Made by a program: the position numbers and the translations under genes. DNA of 33,321 bases, taken from Paradesertivirga sp036399495. GTDB lineage: Bacteria > Bacteroidota > Bacteroidia > Sphingobacteriales > Sphingobacteriaceae. Shown here piece after piece: positions 24,021 through 33,301 of the stretch. Location of the stretch: assembly GCA_036399495.1 (NCBI GenBank), contig DASWMZ010000193.1, forward strand, positions 1-33,321, given 5' to 3'. The notes under the pieces were generated by a model. The model saw only the letters and a program-made list of their open reading frames with translations, was not told the origin of the DNA and ran no database searches. Numbering within the stretch: the first letter of the stretch is position 1; each line of letters starts with the position of its first letter.

Positions 24021-26393
24021 ATGTTTAAGAATTATTTGAAATTAGCAATCAGGAATTTATTTAAGCAAAAGCTCTTTAGCGGTTTAAATATCTTGGGTCT
24101 TGCCACCGGCCTGACTTCAAGCATTTTCATTTTTCTATGGGTGCAAGATGAAATCAGCTATGATAATTTTAATGTCAACGCCCATAAAATCTATCGTATT
24201 ACAACGCAACTTTCCGATGTTTCAATAGCTAATGTACCCCCTCCCCTTGCAGCAGCTGTTAAAGCAGAGATACCACTTATAAAAAATTCTACCAGGCTGG
24301 TTTCAGTAAAAAAAGTTGTTACTGCAGGCACAAGCCGATTTGAGGAAAAAAGGATTTACTATACCGACTCCAACTTCCTTAATGTTTTCAGTTATCCACT
24401 GTTGCAAGGTGAGGCTGCTACTGTGCTAACAGCACCTGATGCTGTAGTGATTACAGAGTCTACGGCACGAAAATACTTTGGGAAAACAGAGGGAGCAATT
24501 GGAAAAACGATTTATATAGATGATAATATAGACGGAAGAAACCTGATAGTTACCGGGATTTTGAAAGACGTCCCATCGAATTCTCACTTACAGTTCGACA
24601 TCTTACTACCTATAGAAACATACGACAAAAACGGCAACGCTGGTGTGTGGGATAATTATTCTGCTTATGTGTATTTCCAACTGGGGAAAAAGGTTAAGGC
24701 TACGCCCTCTTTGATAAAAAGAATCGAAGACCAAATCAATCTTATTAAAAATAGGAATGATAAATCTAAAATTCAGTCAAAATTATCTATACAACTCCTC
24801 ACAGATATTCATCTACATTCAAGCTTTATGGATGATGTTGACGGACAAGGCAACGCAAAGCATGTAACCATCTTTTCCTTAATCGCAATTCTTATTCTGC
24901 TTATCGCTTGTATCAATTTTACCAATCTATCAACTGCAATCTCATCAAAAAGGGCAAAAGAAGTAGGCTTACGCAAAACAATTGGCGCTCAGCGGTACCA
25001 GCTGATAGGCCAGTTCATAGGCGAGTCCGTTCTACTTTCACTGGCTTCACTTGTCATTGCTATTTTGGTAGTTATTCTGTTATTACCACTATTTAATGAG
25101 CTTGCTTCAAAGTCTATTTCTATCACTGTATTAAGCTTAAAAGTTGTAGGCATTCTTATAACTGCATCTGTAGTGATTGGAATAGTAGCCGGAAGCTACC
25201 CCGCCTTCATTTTATCATCCTTCAATCCCATAAGGGTTTTAAAGGGCGTAACGCTTTTTCAGGGAGCTAAGTCATCTTTAAGAGGCGGACTAGTAGTTCT
25301 GCAATTCTCAATATCAGTTGTTTTAATTATAAGTACCCTTGTTGTTTATAAACAGCTTCAATTTATTCAACAACGCGACATTGGATTTGATAAAGAAAAC
25401 CTACTTTATATACATATGCCCGAGGTGGGGGATTTGAAAGACAATAAAGATGCTTTAAAAGCCATTTTAAGAAATCATTCGGCCGTAAGTAATTATACCA
25501 TTACCGACCATTTGCCTACTTACCTTAAGTCTGCCGGACCACTTACGTGGACCGGTATGAATAGTAGAAAACAAGTTCTTTCCGCTCGAATGCGTACAGA
25601 CGAAAATTTCATCAGAACCTTTGGGGTACCACTTTTAGCGGGAAGATTTTTCTCTGGAGAGATTAAAAGTGATGAAGGAATGTATGTAATAAATGAAACC
25701 GCCTTAAAGGCGATGAATATGACACTGTCGAACGTTATAGGCCAAAAAATAAAAGTACATGATAAGGAAGGCACAGTAATAGGGGTAATTAAAGATTTCA
25801 ATTTTAAACCCCTGCAGGAACCAGTGGGTCCTCTCGTAATTAAAAACAACTCTTCAGGAGGATATGCAGTGGTTCGAACTACACAAGCGAACTTTAAAAA
25901 CGTCCTATCCGAAATGAAAAAAGTATTTGGAAAACTTTATTCGGATTATCCTTTCTCTTTTGGCTTTGTCGATTCTGAGATGGCGAGATTATATATCGCT
26001 GAAGAAAGAATGAGTAAACTCTTCAATATTTTTTCTATACTATCAATTTTGATTTCCTCCTTAGGGCTTTTCGGACTAACAACATTTAGCATACAAAACC
26101 GAGTTAAAGAAATTGGAATACGCAAGGTAATCGGCGCTAGCGAGACGAGTATAGTTACGCTAATATCTAAAGACTTTATTAAGCTGGTAGCTTTAGCACT
26201 AATCATTGCCTTTCCAATCGCCAGCATTGTCATGAACCAATGGCTGAATAGTTTCGCCTACCATATTGACATGACTTGGTGGATGTTTGCCTTTGGTGGA
26301 TTAGTAGCTATTTTAATTGCAATAGTAACGATAAGCTTTCAGGCCATTAAAGCCGCAATGGCAAATCCAGTGAAAAGTTTAAGAGCAGAATAG
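24021..26393 (+). CDS. FtsX/MacB-type ABC permease 5
   Basis: 790 aa, two-half, eight-helix layout. TM1 is at about 19-40, followed by QDEISYDNFNVNAHKIYRI. Coupling motifs are KEVGLRKTIGAQ (near 313) and KEIGIRKVIGAS (near 696), and the C-terminus is ANPVKSLRAE. The periplasmic segment LLTDIHLHSSFMDDVDGQGN is present. It begins 21 bases after permease 4 and ends 26 bases before permease 6. The first coupling motif ends GAQ where most members have GSS/GSN, a small change in the ATPase-facing loop. The identical 3' end shared with permease 4 suggests recent recombination between the two. Confidence 0.93.
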   Translation: MFKNYLKLAIRNLFKQKLFSGLNILGLATGLTSSIFIFLWVQDEISYDNFNVNAHKIYRITTQLSDVSIANVPPPLAAAVKAEIPLIKNSTRLVSVKKVVTAGTSRFEEKRIYYTDSNFLNVFSYPLLQGEAATVLTAPDAVVITESTARKYFGKTEGAIGKTIYIDDNIDGRNLIVTGILKDVPSNSHLQFDILLPIETYDKNGNAGVWDNYSAYVYFQLGKKVKATPSLIKRIEDQINLIKNRNDKSKIQSKLSIQLLTDIHLHSSFMDDVDGQGNAKHVTIFSLIAILILLIACINFTNLSTAISSKRAKEVGLRKTIGAQRYQLIGQFIGESVLLSLASLVIAILVVILLLPLFNELASKSISITVLSLKVVGILITASVVIGIVAGSYPAFILSSFNPIRVLKGVTLFQGAKSSLRGGLVVLQFSISVVLIISTLVVYKQLQFIQQRDIGFDKENLLYIHMPEVGDLKDNKDALKAILRNHSAVSNYTITDHLPTYLKSAGPLTWTGMNSRKQVLSARMRTDENFIRTFGVPLLAGRFFSGEIKSDEGMYVINETALKAMNMTLSNVIGQKIKVHDKEGTVIGVIKDFNFKPLQEPVGPLVIKNNSSGGYAVVRTTQANFKNVLSEMKKVFGKLYSDYPFSFGFVDSEMARLYIAEERMSKLFNIFSILSILISSLGLFGLTTFSIQNRVKEIGIRKVIGASETSIVTLISKDFIKLVALALIIAFPIASIVMNQWLNSFAYHIDMTWWMFAFGGLVAILIAIVTISFQAIKAAMANPVKSLRAE

Positions 26394-26419
26394 GATTGAT
26401 ATAGCAAACAGTAAATATT

Positions 26420-28885
26420 ATGTTTCAATTTAGTTTCAAAAGGTTTTGGAGAAGAGCCCTAAAAAGCAAAAGCTATTTTTTTATAAACCTGCTTGGTCTT
26501 ATCGTGGGCATTACAAGTACCTTACTCATTTTTACATGGGTACACTATGAGCTTAGCTACGATAAGCATCAGCCCGATGCCAACCGTATCTACCGGGTTT
26601 ACTCAGATATAAAAATGAACGGGCACGATTTTACTTCTTCGATGGCCCCGCCGCCATTGATGAATGTGTTGAGTAATCAACTGGCCGAAGCAGAAGGCTG
26701 TACCCGCGTGTGGACCTACTACAACTTATCCGTAACCAGAAAAGAAGATGGGCGTGCTGATAAAGCGTTTAATGAAAAGCGGGTAATACAAGCCGACTCT
26801 AATTTTTTTGATGTATTTAATTACAAGTTGGTGGCCGGTGATGTAAAAACTGCGTTGCTGGAACCTCTGACAATAGTGCTTACAAAAGATGCTGCCATTA
26901 GATATTTTGGGAAGGAAGCATTTGAAAAGGGCCAGGTGCTAGGGAACAAACTAAACCTCACATTTGATGGGTGGGACGTTGGATGTAAAATAACCGGCAT
27001 ATCAGAGAATACGCCTGAGAACACACACATGCCTTATGATATTATCTTCTCTAACATAAGCGACCCCTGGAACAAATCAGACGACTGGATTGACAACACC
27101 TACTACACCTATCTCAAACTAAAACCTGGTTCTGACCCGCAGGTTGCAGAAGCAAAAATCCCGTCTATTGTTAAGCCCTACTTAAAACCGCAGTTGGAAA
27201 AAACCCTAACTAGCACTTACGATGAGATGGGAAAAAATGGCAATTACTGGAAGTATAGACTGCAACCCCTTACCGATATTCATCTCTACTCTAATTTTGA
27301 CCGCGAGATTCAACCGAATGGAAATATCTCACACTTGTTGATACTAGGTTTGGCAGCTTTATTCATTTTAATTATTGCGTGCATCAATTATGCAAATCTG
27401 TCGACAGTAAACTCCATTGAACGGTCAAAGGAAGTAGGCGTAAAGAAAACATTAGGCTCATCAACAAATAACCTGCGCGGGCAATTTTTTGTTGAATCGA
27501 TGGTGATGTCTTTGCTATCGCTTATCGTGTCTGTTATCTTGGTAAAATTGCTTCTGGTGCCTTTTGCCAACCTTATGCAAACAAGCCTGCCACTTAATTT
27601 TTTCGGTAATGGCTTTAGCTGGTTACTCATCCTAATCATTTTTGTAACTGTTGCTTTTCTTGGAGGCCTATATCCTGCATTCCATATTTCTTCTTTCAAT
27701 CCCATTGATGCATTAAAAGGAAAAGTTCGTTTGGGTAGTGGGTTTTTCAATCTTCGAAAAGCGTTAATCACCGTGCAGTTTGCTATTTCTATCGGCTTGC
27801 TACTTGGTGCATTGGTTGTTTATTGGCAACTGGATTATTTCCTGAACAAAACATCAGGCTTCGACAAAGAGAGCGTGGTGGTGTTGGCCGACCCTTCACA
27901 AAAATTAGGCGACAAAGTTCAACCCCTTCTCGAAGAATTGCAGAAGCAGTCTGCGGTAAATACAGCAAGCATCAGTTCCGACTATCCCGGTAGTGGAGGT
28001 TACTTGCTCCCATTTTCAGTGAGAAACCGTAACGAAAGCACCGAACATGTAATGACGAGTTTTTCAGCCGGTTTCAATTTCCTGAATACGTTTAACATTG
28101 ACATTTTACAAGGCAGAGATTTTAAAAAAGAGTTAGATGATAAAATCTCAGACCGGATTGTGATTAATGAAGCCGCCCGGCAAATGCTCGAATTAAAACA
28201 ACCATTAGGTAAACGTATCGTCACTCGCGACCTTAATGACATTCACCAGAGGAACCATGAATTTGAAATTATAGGCGTTGTAAAGAACTTCAACTTCGAA
28301 TCGCTTCACAGCGAGATAAAGCCAATGGCCATTTCGCTTAATAAAAGAGGGACCTTTATTTCTGTTCGTCTGAAGTCTGATAATCTTCACCGCTCCTTAA
28401 CTGCAATAGAGACAATCTGGAAGAGGCTTGCTCCAGCTGTTCCCTTTGAATACAGTTTTGTAAACGACCAGGTGAGCAGGCTTTATAAAACTGAACTGGT
28501 GCTAAGCCGTCTGCTTACAATTCTCACAACACTCATAATTGTGATTGCATCCTTAGGCTTGTTCGGACTAACCCTCCTACTGTTTCAGCAAAGAACAAAA
28601 GAAGTGGGTATACGCAAAGTACTGGGCGCTTCGGCAAACAGTATAGCAGTGTTGTTATCGAAAGATTTCTTTAAGCTTATTCTGGTGGCTTTTGTTATCG
28701 CCTCTCCGGTGGCGTGGTGGGCCATGCACAAGTGGTTGCAAGGCTTTGCTTACCGGATTGATATCACTTGGTGGATGTTCTTAATAGCGGCATTGATTGT
28801 TCTCTTCATCGCTTTAATGACAATAAGTTTCCAGGCAATAAAGGCAGCGCTGGCGAATCCTGTGAAGAGTTTGAGAACCGAATGA
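26420..28885 (+). CDS. FtsX/MacB-type ABC permease 6
   Basis: 821 aa, the longest of the series, with extra length in the first periplasmic domain. The N-terminus MFQFSFKRFWRRALKSKSYF differs from the M(F/L)KNY(F/L)K pattern of most others. TM1 is at about 20-42, followed by YELSYDKHQPDANRIYRV. Coupling motifs are KEVGVKKTLGSS (near 337, with Lys for the usual Arg) and KEVGIRKVLGAS (near 726), and the C-terminus is ANPVKSLRTE. LTDIHLYSNFDREIQPNGN marks the periplasmic segment before TM2. It follows permease 5 by 26 bases; a 252-base gap with no clear gene follows. Confidence 0.93.
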   Translation: MFQFSFKRFWRRALKSKSYFFINLLGLIVGITSTLLIFTWVHYELSYDKHQPDANRIYRVYSDIKMNGHDFTSSMAPPPLMNVLSNQLAEAEGCTRVWTYYNLSVTRKEDGRADKAFNEKRVIQADSNFFDVFNYKLVAGDVKTALLEPLTIVLTKDAAIRYFGKEAFEKGQVLGNKLNLTFDGWDVGCKITGISENTPENTHMPYDIIFSNISDPWNKSDDWIDNTYYTYLKLKPGSDPQVAEAKIPSIVKPYLKPQLEKTLTSTYDEMGKNGNYWKYRLQPLTDIHLYSNFDREIQPNGNISHLLILGLAALFILIIACINYANLSTVNSIERSKEVGVKKTLGSSTNNLRGQFFVESMVMSLLSLIVSVILVKLLLVPFANLMQTSLPLNFFGNGFSWLLILIIFVTVAFLGGLYPAFHISSFNPIDALKGKVRLGSGFFNLRKALITVQFAISIGLLLGALVVYWQLDYFLNKTSGFDKESVVVLADPSQKLGDKVQPLLEELQKQSAVNTASISSDYPGSGGYLLPFSVRNRNESTEHVMTSFSAGFNFLNTFNIDILQGRDFKKELDDKISDRIVINEAARQMLELKQPLGKRIVTRDLNDIHQRNHEFEIIGVVKNFNFESLHSEIKPMAISLNKRGTFISVRLKSDNLHRSLTAIETIWKRLAPAVPFEYSFVNDQVSRLYKTELVLSRLLTILTTLIIVIASLGLFGLTLLLFQQRTKEVGIRKVLGASANSIAVLLSKDFFKLILVAFVIASPVAWWAMHKWLQGFAYRIDITWWMFLIAALIVLFIALMTISFQAIKAALANPVKSLRTE

Positions 28886-29137
28886 GAGCTACTCTTGGTG
28901 TTAATGCCAAGCAGCTTTTGGAACAAATCTGCTGACCGCAATCGTGCAGACGCTGTTCGATTATGAACAGTTCCATATATGCACACCAGAAACAACTTAC
29001 TGTAAAAGAGATATTTGCGACAATGGCACAAGATTTAGACTGAAAGATTATATATGGTCGATTACTTCAGTCACTCGCTCAAAACATAATTATTCTAAGA
29101 TGAATTTAAAACCTTCATCATTTTCAAAACCTAATTT

Positions 29138-29533
29138 ATGAAGAAATATCTGTTTGTAGTCTTTATCTACATGGTCGGCTCCTGCACAACTGGAAGACAT
29201 CCTATCACGTATACCAAAACATGGAAAGGCTCTGATTACCCGGGCCACAGTGAGGGGCAGTTTGAAAATTTGAATGGTGAGGCAAGTTTTAAATTAAAAT
29301 CCCCCTTAACGAGCAAGTTCTTTCTAAAATATTCTATTGAATCAACATCAAGCGGAGAACTTTCACTTGTATTGCGCTCGGGTAAAGTTATTCATTACAA
29401 TAGGAGTATTTCAAGTAAAGTTGCTGATTCCATCGTGTTTGATAACAAAGGTGATAAACCGTATGAATTGGCCATCATTGGGAAAAAAGCCGCCGGCAGA
29501 TTTGTAGTGGATTATGGCAGTGTAAGCCGCTAA
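29138..29533 (+). CDS. Small lipoprotein of unknown function
   Basis: 131 aa. The N-terminus MKKYLFVVFIYMVGSC is a lipoprotein signal with lipobox V-G-S-C and lipidation at Cys16. The mature part (about 115 residues) has alternating hydrophobic and polar residues suggesting a small beta-sandwich, for example F-F-L-K-Y-S-I-E-S-T-S-S-G-E-L-S-L-V-L, and ends VVDYGSVSR. I do not recognise the family. It lies between permease 6 (252 bases upstream) and the broken permease (70 bases downstream) on the same strand. A lipoprotein inside a locus of LolCE/MacB-like permeases could be a partner or cargo; this is inference. No strong ribosome-binding site is seen. Confidence 0.7.
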   Translation: MKKYLFVVFIYMVGSCTTGRHPITYTKTWKGSDYPGHSEGQFENLNGEASFKLKSPLTSKFFLKYSIESTSSGELSLVLRSGKVIHYNRSISSKVADSIVFDNKGDKPYELAIIGKKAAGRFVVDYGSVSR

Positions 29534-29548
29534 CAACGCAAGAATTAT

Positions 29549-29566
29549 AAAGCCGCAATAGCTAAT
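29549..29566 (+). other. Possible scar of a permease 3' end
   Basis: AAAGCCGCAATAGCTAAT differs at two bases from the 3' coding end of permeases 4 and 5 (for example 26349-26366), and in one frame reads KAAIAN, the conserved C-terminal motif of the permeases. It lies in a non-coding gap just before the broken permease. It may be a remnant of a deleted gene copy, but it is short and could be chance. Confidence 0.25.
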
Positions 29567-29603
29567 AAATTAGGACTAATAGATACTACATCCATTATTC
29601 AAA

Positions 29604-31034
29604 ATGCTAAAAAACTACTTCAAAATCGCCTGGCGAAACTTAGTTAAGAACAAAGCCTACTCTACAATTAACATTTTAGGACTTGGCATCGGAATGGCTG
29701 TTGCCCTTCTTATTGGATTATGGGTTTGGGATGAACTGTCTTTTGACACCTACCATAAGAACCATTCGCAGCTTGCCAAGCTGATGATTAATCAAACCAA
29801 TAACGGAACAATAGAAACTGGTGAACAGATTGCTATTCCGCTGAAAGCTGAACTACAAAACAAATTTGGAAGTGAATTCAAAAGCATGTCGCTTGCATCG
29901 GGAAACTTCCCAACCATACTTGCAAACGGTGATAAGAAGATATCCATTGAAGGGTTATGGACGGAAGCATCATTCCCCGAAATGTTCACTTTTGAAATGA
30001 TACAGGGCGACCGGAATGCGTTAAATGACCCATCCTCAATATTGTTATCAGAATCTGTCGCCACTACCCTCTTTGGAAACTCCGACCCAATCAATAAAAC
30101 ACTAAAAGTCAACAGCACTTTTAATTTTAAAGTGGCGGGCATCTATAAAGACTTGCCTAAAAACACGACCCTACACACTATCAAATTCCTTCTTCCGTGG
30201 AAATTCCTCATTACACAAGATTGGGTAAAAGGCACATTAGACAGGTGGGGCCATCATAGTTATTGGATGTATGCTCAGCTTAACCAGCATAGTACCATCG
30301 CCGGCATAAATGCGAAGATAAAAGACATCACACAACCCTATCTCGACCAGGGCGACAATGAAGAAACCTTTCTTCACCCCATGGATAAATGGCATTTGCA
30401 TAGCGAATTCAAAGACGGAAAAGTTTCCGGTGGAAGAATTGGGCTGGTAACGCTGTTCGGAATTATTGGTGGGTTTGTATTGCTGCTTGCCTGCATAAAC
30501 TTCATGAATTTGAGCACAGCGAGAAGTGAAAAACGCGCAAAAGAAGTTGGCGTTCGCAAAGCAATTGGCTCAAAACGAAGCCAGTTAGTAAGACAATTTC
30601 TATCCGAATCCTTCATTGTGACAAGCTGCGCTTTACTGATTTCTCTTGTCATAGTTCAAATCACTTTGCCGGGGTTCAATAATTTCACTGAGAAACAGAT
30701 TGCCTTACCCTGGAACACCTTATGGTTTGTCGGCTTTCTATTAGTCTTCACTGTTTTGGTAAGCGTTATTTCCGGAAGTTACCCCGCATTTTACTTATCA
30801 GGATTTAAGGCTATCAAAGTTTTGAAAGGAAATTGGTTCAACATCATTTTAGCTTTGATAAGTTTCATAAAGATGGCGACCGGATTTACAGAGTCGTCTC
30901 AAAGTTTACCTTCTCCGGAGAGTCTTTCTATAATTCAGGAGTTTCCTACCCCGTGGGAAATGCCGTGCGAAGCGAGTTTACGGGATTGTCAGATGTGGCC
31001 GCATTCACGGTATGGGATGCGGGAGCGAAAGTAA
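29604..31034 (+). pseudogene. Broken FtsX/MacB-type permease, 5' half (permease 7A)
   Basis: The first 409-410 residues are a normal permease N-terminal half: MLKNYFKIAWRNL start, TM1 at about 20-42, DELSFDTYHKNH, periplasmic domain with LHPMDKWHLHSEF, TM2-TM4 and coupling motif KEVGVRKAIGSK (near 313). Homology stops after I-K-V-L-K-G (near 30830). From there this frame encodes about 65 unrelated residues to the stop at 31034, while the continuing permease homology lies in another frame and belongs to a different part of a second permease. The second half (TM5-TM8) is missing. It is closest to permease 3. Best explained by a deletion joining two adjacent paralogues out of frame; an assembly collapse is possible. 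Confidence 0.8.
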
Positions 31035-33157
31035 GTGTAACCTTTGCCGGAGGGCAAGAACAGAAGTTTAGAGGGCAAAATAATATCATTTTTGCTGATG
31101 AAAGCTATTTCAATTTATTCCAGTATACCTGGCTCGCCGGCTCTCCGGAAACTTCTTTGAATGAGCCGTCTCAAGCAGTTTTAACTGAAACAAAAGCAAA
31201 GGCTTACTTCCCTCAATTGAGCTATGAACAAATTATCGGGAAAGAACTAACTCTCAATGATACCATTCGCACCACAGTTACAGGTATTGTGAAAGACCTC
31301 ACTCAGAATACCGATTTTACATTCAATACCTTCGTTTCAAAAAGTACCCATGAAAAATTCATCGTAAAACCTGCGGACCTCAATGATTGGGATGGGGCCA
31401 ACTCATCCTACCAGTTGCTTATTAAACTTGCGCCGCAGAGTACACCCGAACAAATACAAAAGCAGTTAGCAAGTTTGTACTTAAAACACCACAAGCCTCA
31501 ACCTAATGAAAGCGCCGCTGTACCCTACCTTCTTCAACCTTTAGATGATATTCACTTCAACAGCAAGTACGGCACCTATTTCGATAACCCTTTGGGAAGC
31601 AAATCTTCTCTGAATGGATTACTAGCTGTTGCGGCTTTTCTGTTAGCCTTAGCTTGCATCAATTTTATAAATCTCACGACCGCAAAGTCCCTACAACGCG
31701 CCAAAGAAATTGGCGTTCGTAAAACGATGGGCGGCTCAAAACTGCAAATCATTCTACAGTTCCTGAACGAAACTTTTTTACTTACGCTGCTGGCCACAAT
31801 TTTGTCTGTCGCTTTGGTTCCTTTTGTGTTAAAAATACTGGCCGATTTTATCCCGGCTGAGGTAAACACTGCCGTTATACAACGCCCGGAAATTATCATC
31901 TTTCTCTTAATACTTAGCATTGCAGTGAGCTTGCTGGCAGGGCTTTATCCCGCCTTTATCCTTTCCAAGTATAATCCGGTAGTAGTATTAAAAAATCAGG
32001 CAATTAGTACAAATGGGAAAACGGGTAGCGCGAGCATCCGCAAATTTTTAATTGTATCGCAGTTTGTTATTGCCCAAGTGTTTATTATGGCTACGCTGAT
32101 GGTGAGCCATCAAATAAACTATATGCTCGATAAAGACCTGGGGTTCAAAAAAGAAGCTATCATTCACTTTCAAACCAATTTCAACGATACGGTCGCCAGC
32201 CACCGGTCTGCTCTGAAGAATAAGCTTCTTACCATTCCGGAAATCGCATCAATTAGTTTATCAAATAATCCTGTTGCGGCTACCGGAACCTGGTCGAGCA
32301 CGATGAAATACAGGCAGGGTAAAAATGAGGTAGAAACTCATGTACAGCTAAAAATGGCAGATACCAATTACCTTAAGTTATACCAATTGAATTTACTAGC
32401 AGGAAAAAACGTTGCACCGAGCGATTCGATAACTCAATTTGTGATAAACGAAGCCTACTCCAAAGCGCTTGGCTTTAAGAACCCGAATGATGCCCTTGGG
32501 AAGTTCGTAGAGTATGACGGCAGAAAAGTGCCTGTTGTAGGGGTGGTTGCTGATTTCCATCAGCAATCACTGCATAATGCAATCAAGCCCTTAGCAATTG
32601 GTAGTTGGCCAACAAATCACAGAACGTTCAATATTGCCCTCAATACAGGTTCTGGTTCATGGCAAACCGCAATTAAAAAGGTAGAAAAAGCTTTTAAAGA
32701 AGTATATCAGGAAGACGAATTTGAATATAGCTTTCAGGATGAAACTATTAAGAGCTATTACGAGAACGAAAGAAAGGTCTCACGCTTACTGAACTGGTCG
32801 GCAGGGCTGGCCATTTTTATAAGTTGTCTCGGTTTATTAGGATTGGTGATTTACATCATCAATCAGAAAACAAAGGAGATAGGCATACGGAAAGTGATAG
32901 GTGCATCTGTTAAACAAATTGTGATGCTGCTTTCAGTCGATTTTCTAAAGCTAATTGCGATTGCTTTCCTTATTGCATTTCCCATTTCGTGGTATGCTAG
33001 CCATAAATGGTTGGAAAGTTTCACCTATCGGATAAATGTACCGGTTGCTATCTTTACTTTAACGGGAACTTTAGCTATGCTTTTGGCACTGATAACCATT
33101 AGTTATCATGCAGTGAAAGCGGCAGTGGCTAACCCGGTAAAAAGTTTGAGAAATTGA
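30833..33157 (+). pseudogene. Broken FtsX/MacB-type permease, 3' part lacking TM1 (permease 7B)
   Basis: 774 codons in a different frame from 7A. It opens within SFDKFHKDGDRIYRV, the segment that follows TM1 in intact members, so the N-terminal tail and TM1 (about 40 residues) are missing. The first possible start is a TTG at 30833 inside 7A. The rest is intact: periplasmic domain, TM2-TM4, coupling motif KEIGVRKTMGGS (near 290), TM5, second periplasmic domain, TM6-TM8, KEIGIRKVIGAS (near 681) and C-terminus ANPVKSLRN. Translation from within 7A would give a protein without its first membrane anchor, probably not functional. It is not of the 7A subfamily, because the segment before TM2 reads LDDIHFNSKYG. 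Confidence 0.8.
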
Positions 33158-33170
33158 AGGGGACTTCACA

Positions 33171-33233
33171 TACATATTACCGACTAAAACGCTCACTTTA
33201 CCGAATATTTCATACACTTAACCGATAATGACT
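33171..33233 (+). repeat. Three exact-period 21-bp direct repeats
   Basis: Units at 33171-33191, 33192-33212 and 33213-33233 share eleven of 21 columns in all three, with core C-A then T-x-A-C-C-G-A and a late C. A CGGTAA (33240-33245), the inverted core, follows. The array lies between the stop of permease 7B and an ATG at 33302, so it could be an operator with sites on one face of the helix two turns apart. The repeats are seen directly; regulatory use is inference. Confidence 0.6.
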
Positions 33234-33301
33234 TTTGTCCGGTAAGTTAAACCGCTAGCTTTAATTAAAATATTACAGAAATCAGATTACTAACCAATAA
33301 C

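Noticed and set aside
29024..29037. TGGCAC in the gap before the lipoprotein, considered as a sigma-54 promoter
   Set aside because: The -12 half reads TTAG with no GC, and it is more than 100 bases from the gene; a chance -24 match is as likely.
28944..29141. 65-codon plus-strand frame before the lipoprotein gene
   Set aside because: Composition is not protein-like, it has no motif or ribosome-binding site, and it overlaps the lipoprotein start; most likely a chance frame.
30820..30840. Programmed ribosomal frameshift joining permeases 7A and 7B
   Set aside because: The two sides are not consecutive parts of one permease: the joint goes from the end of the first half back to the region just after TM1. 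A frameshift would give a protein with a duplicated first half, and no clear slippery heptamer is seen.
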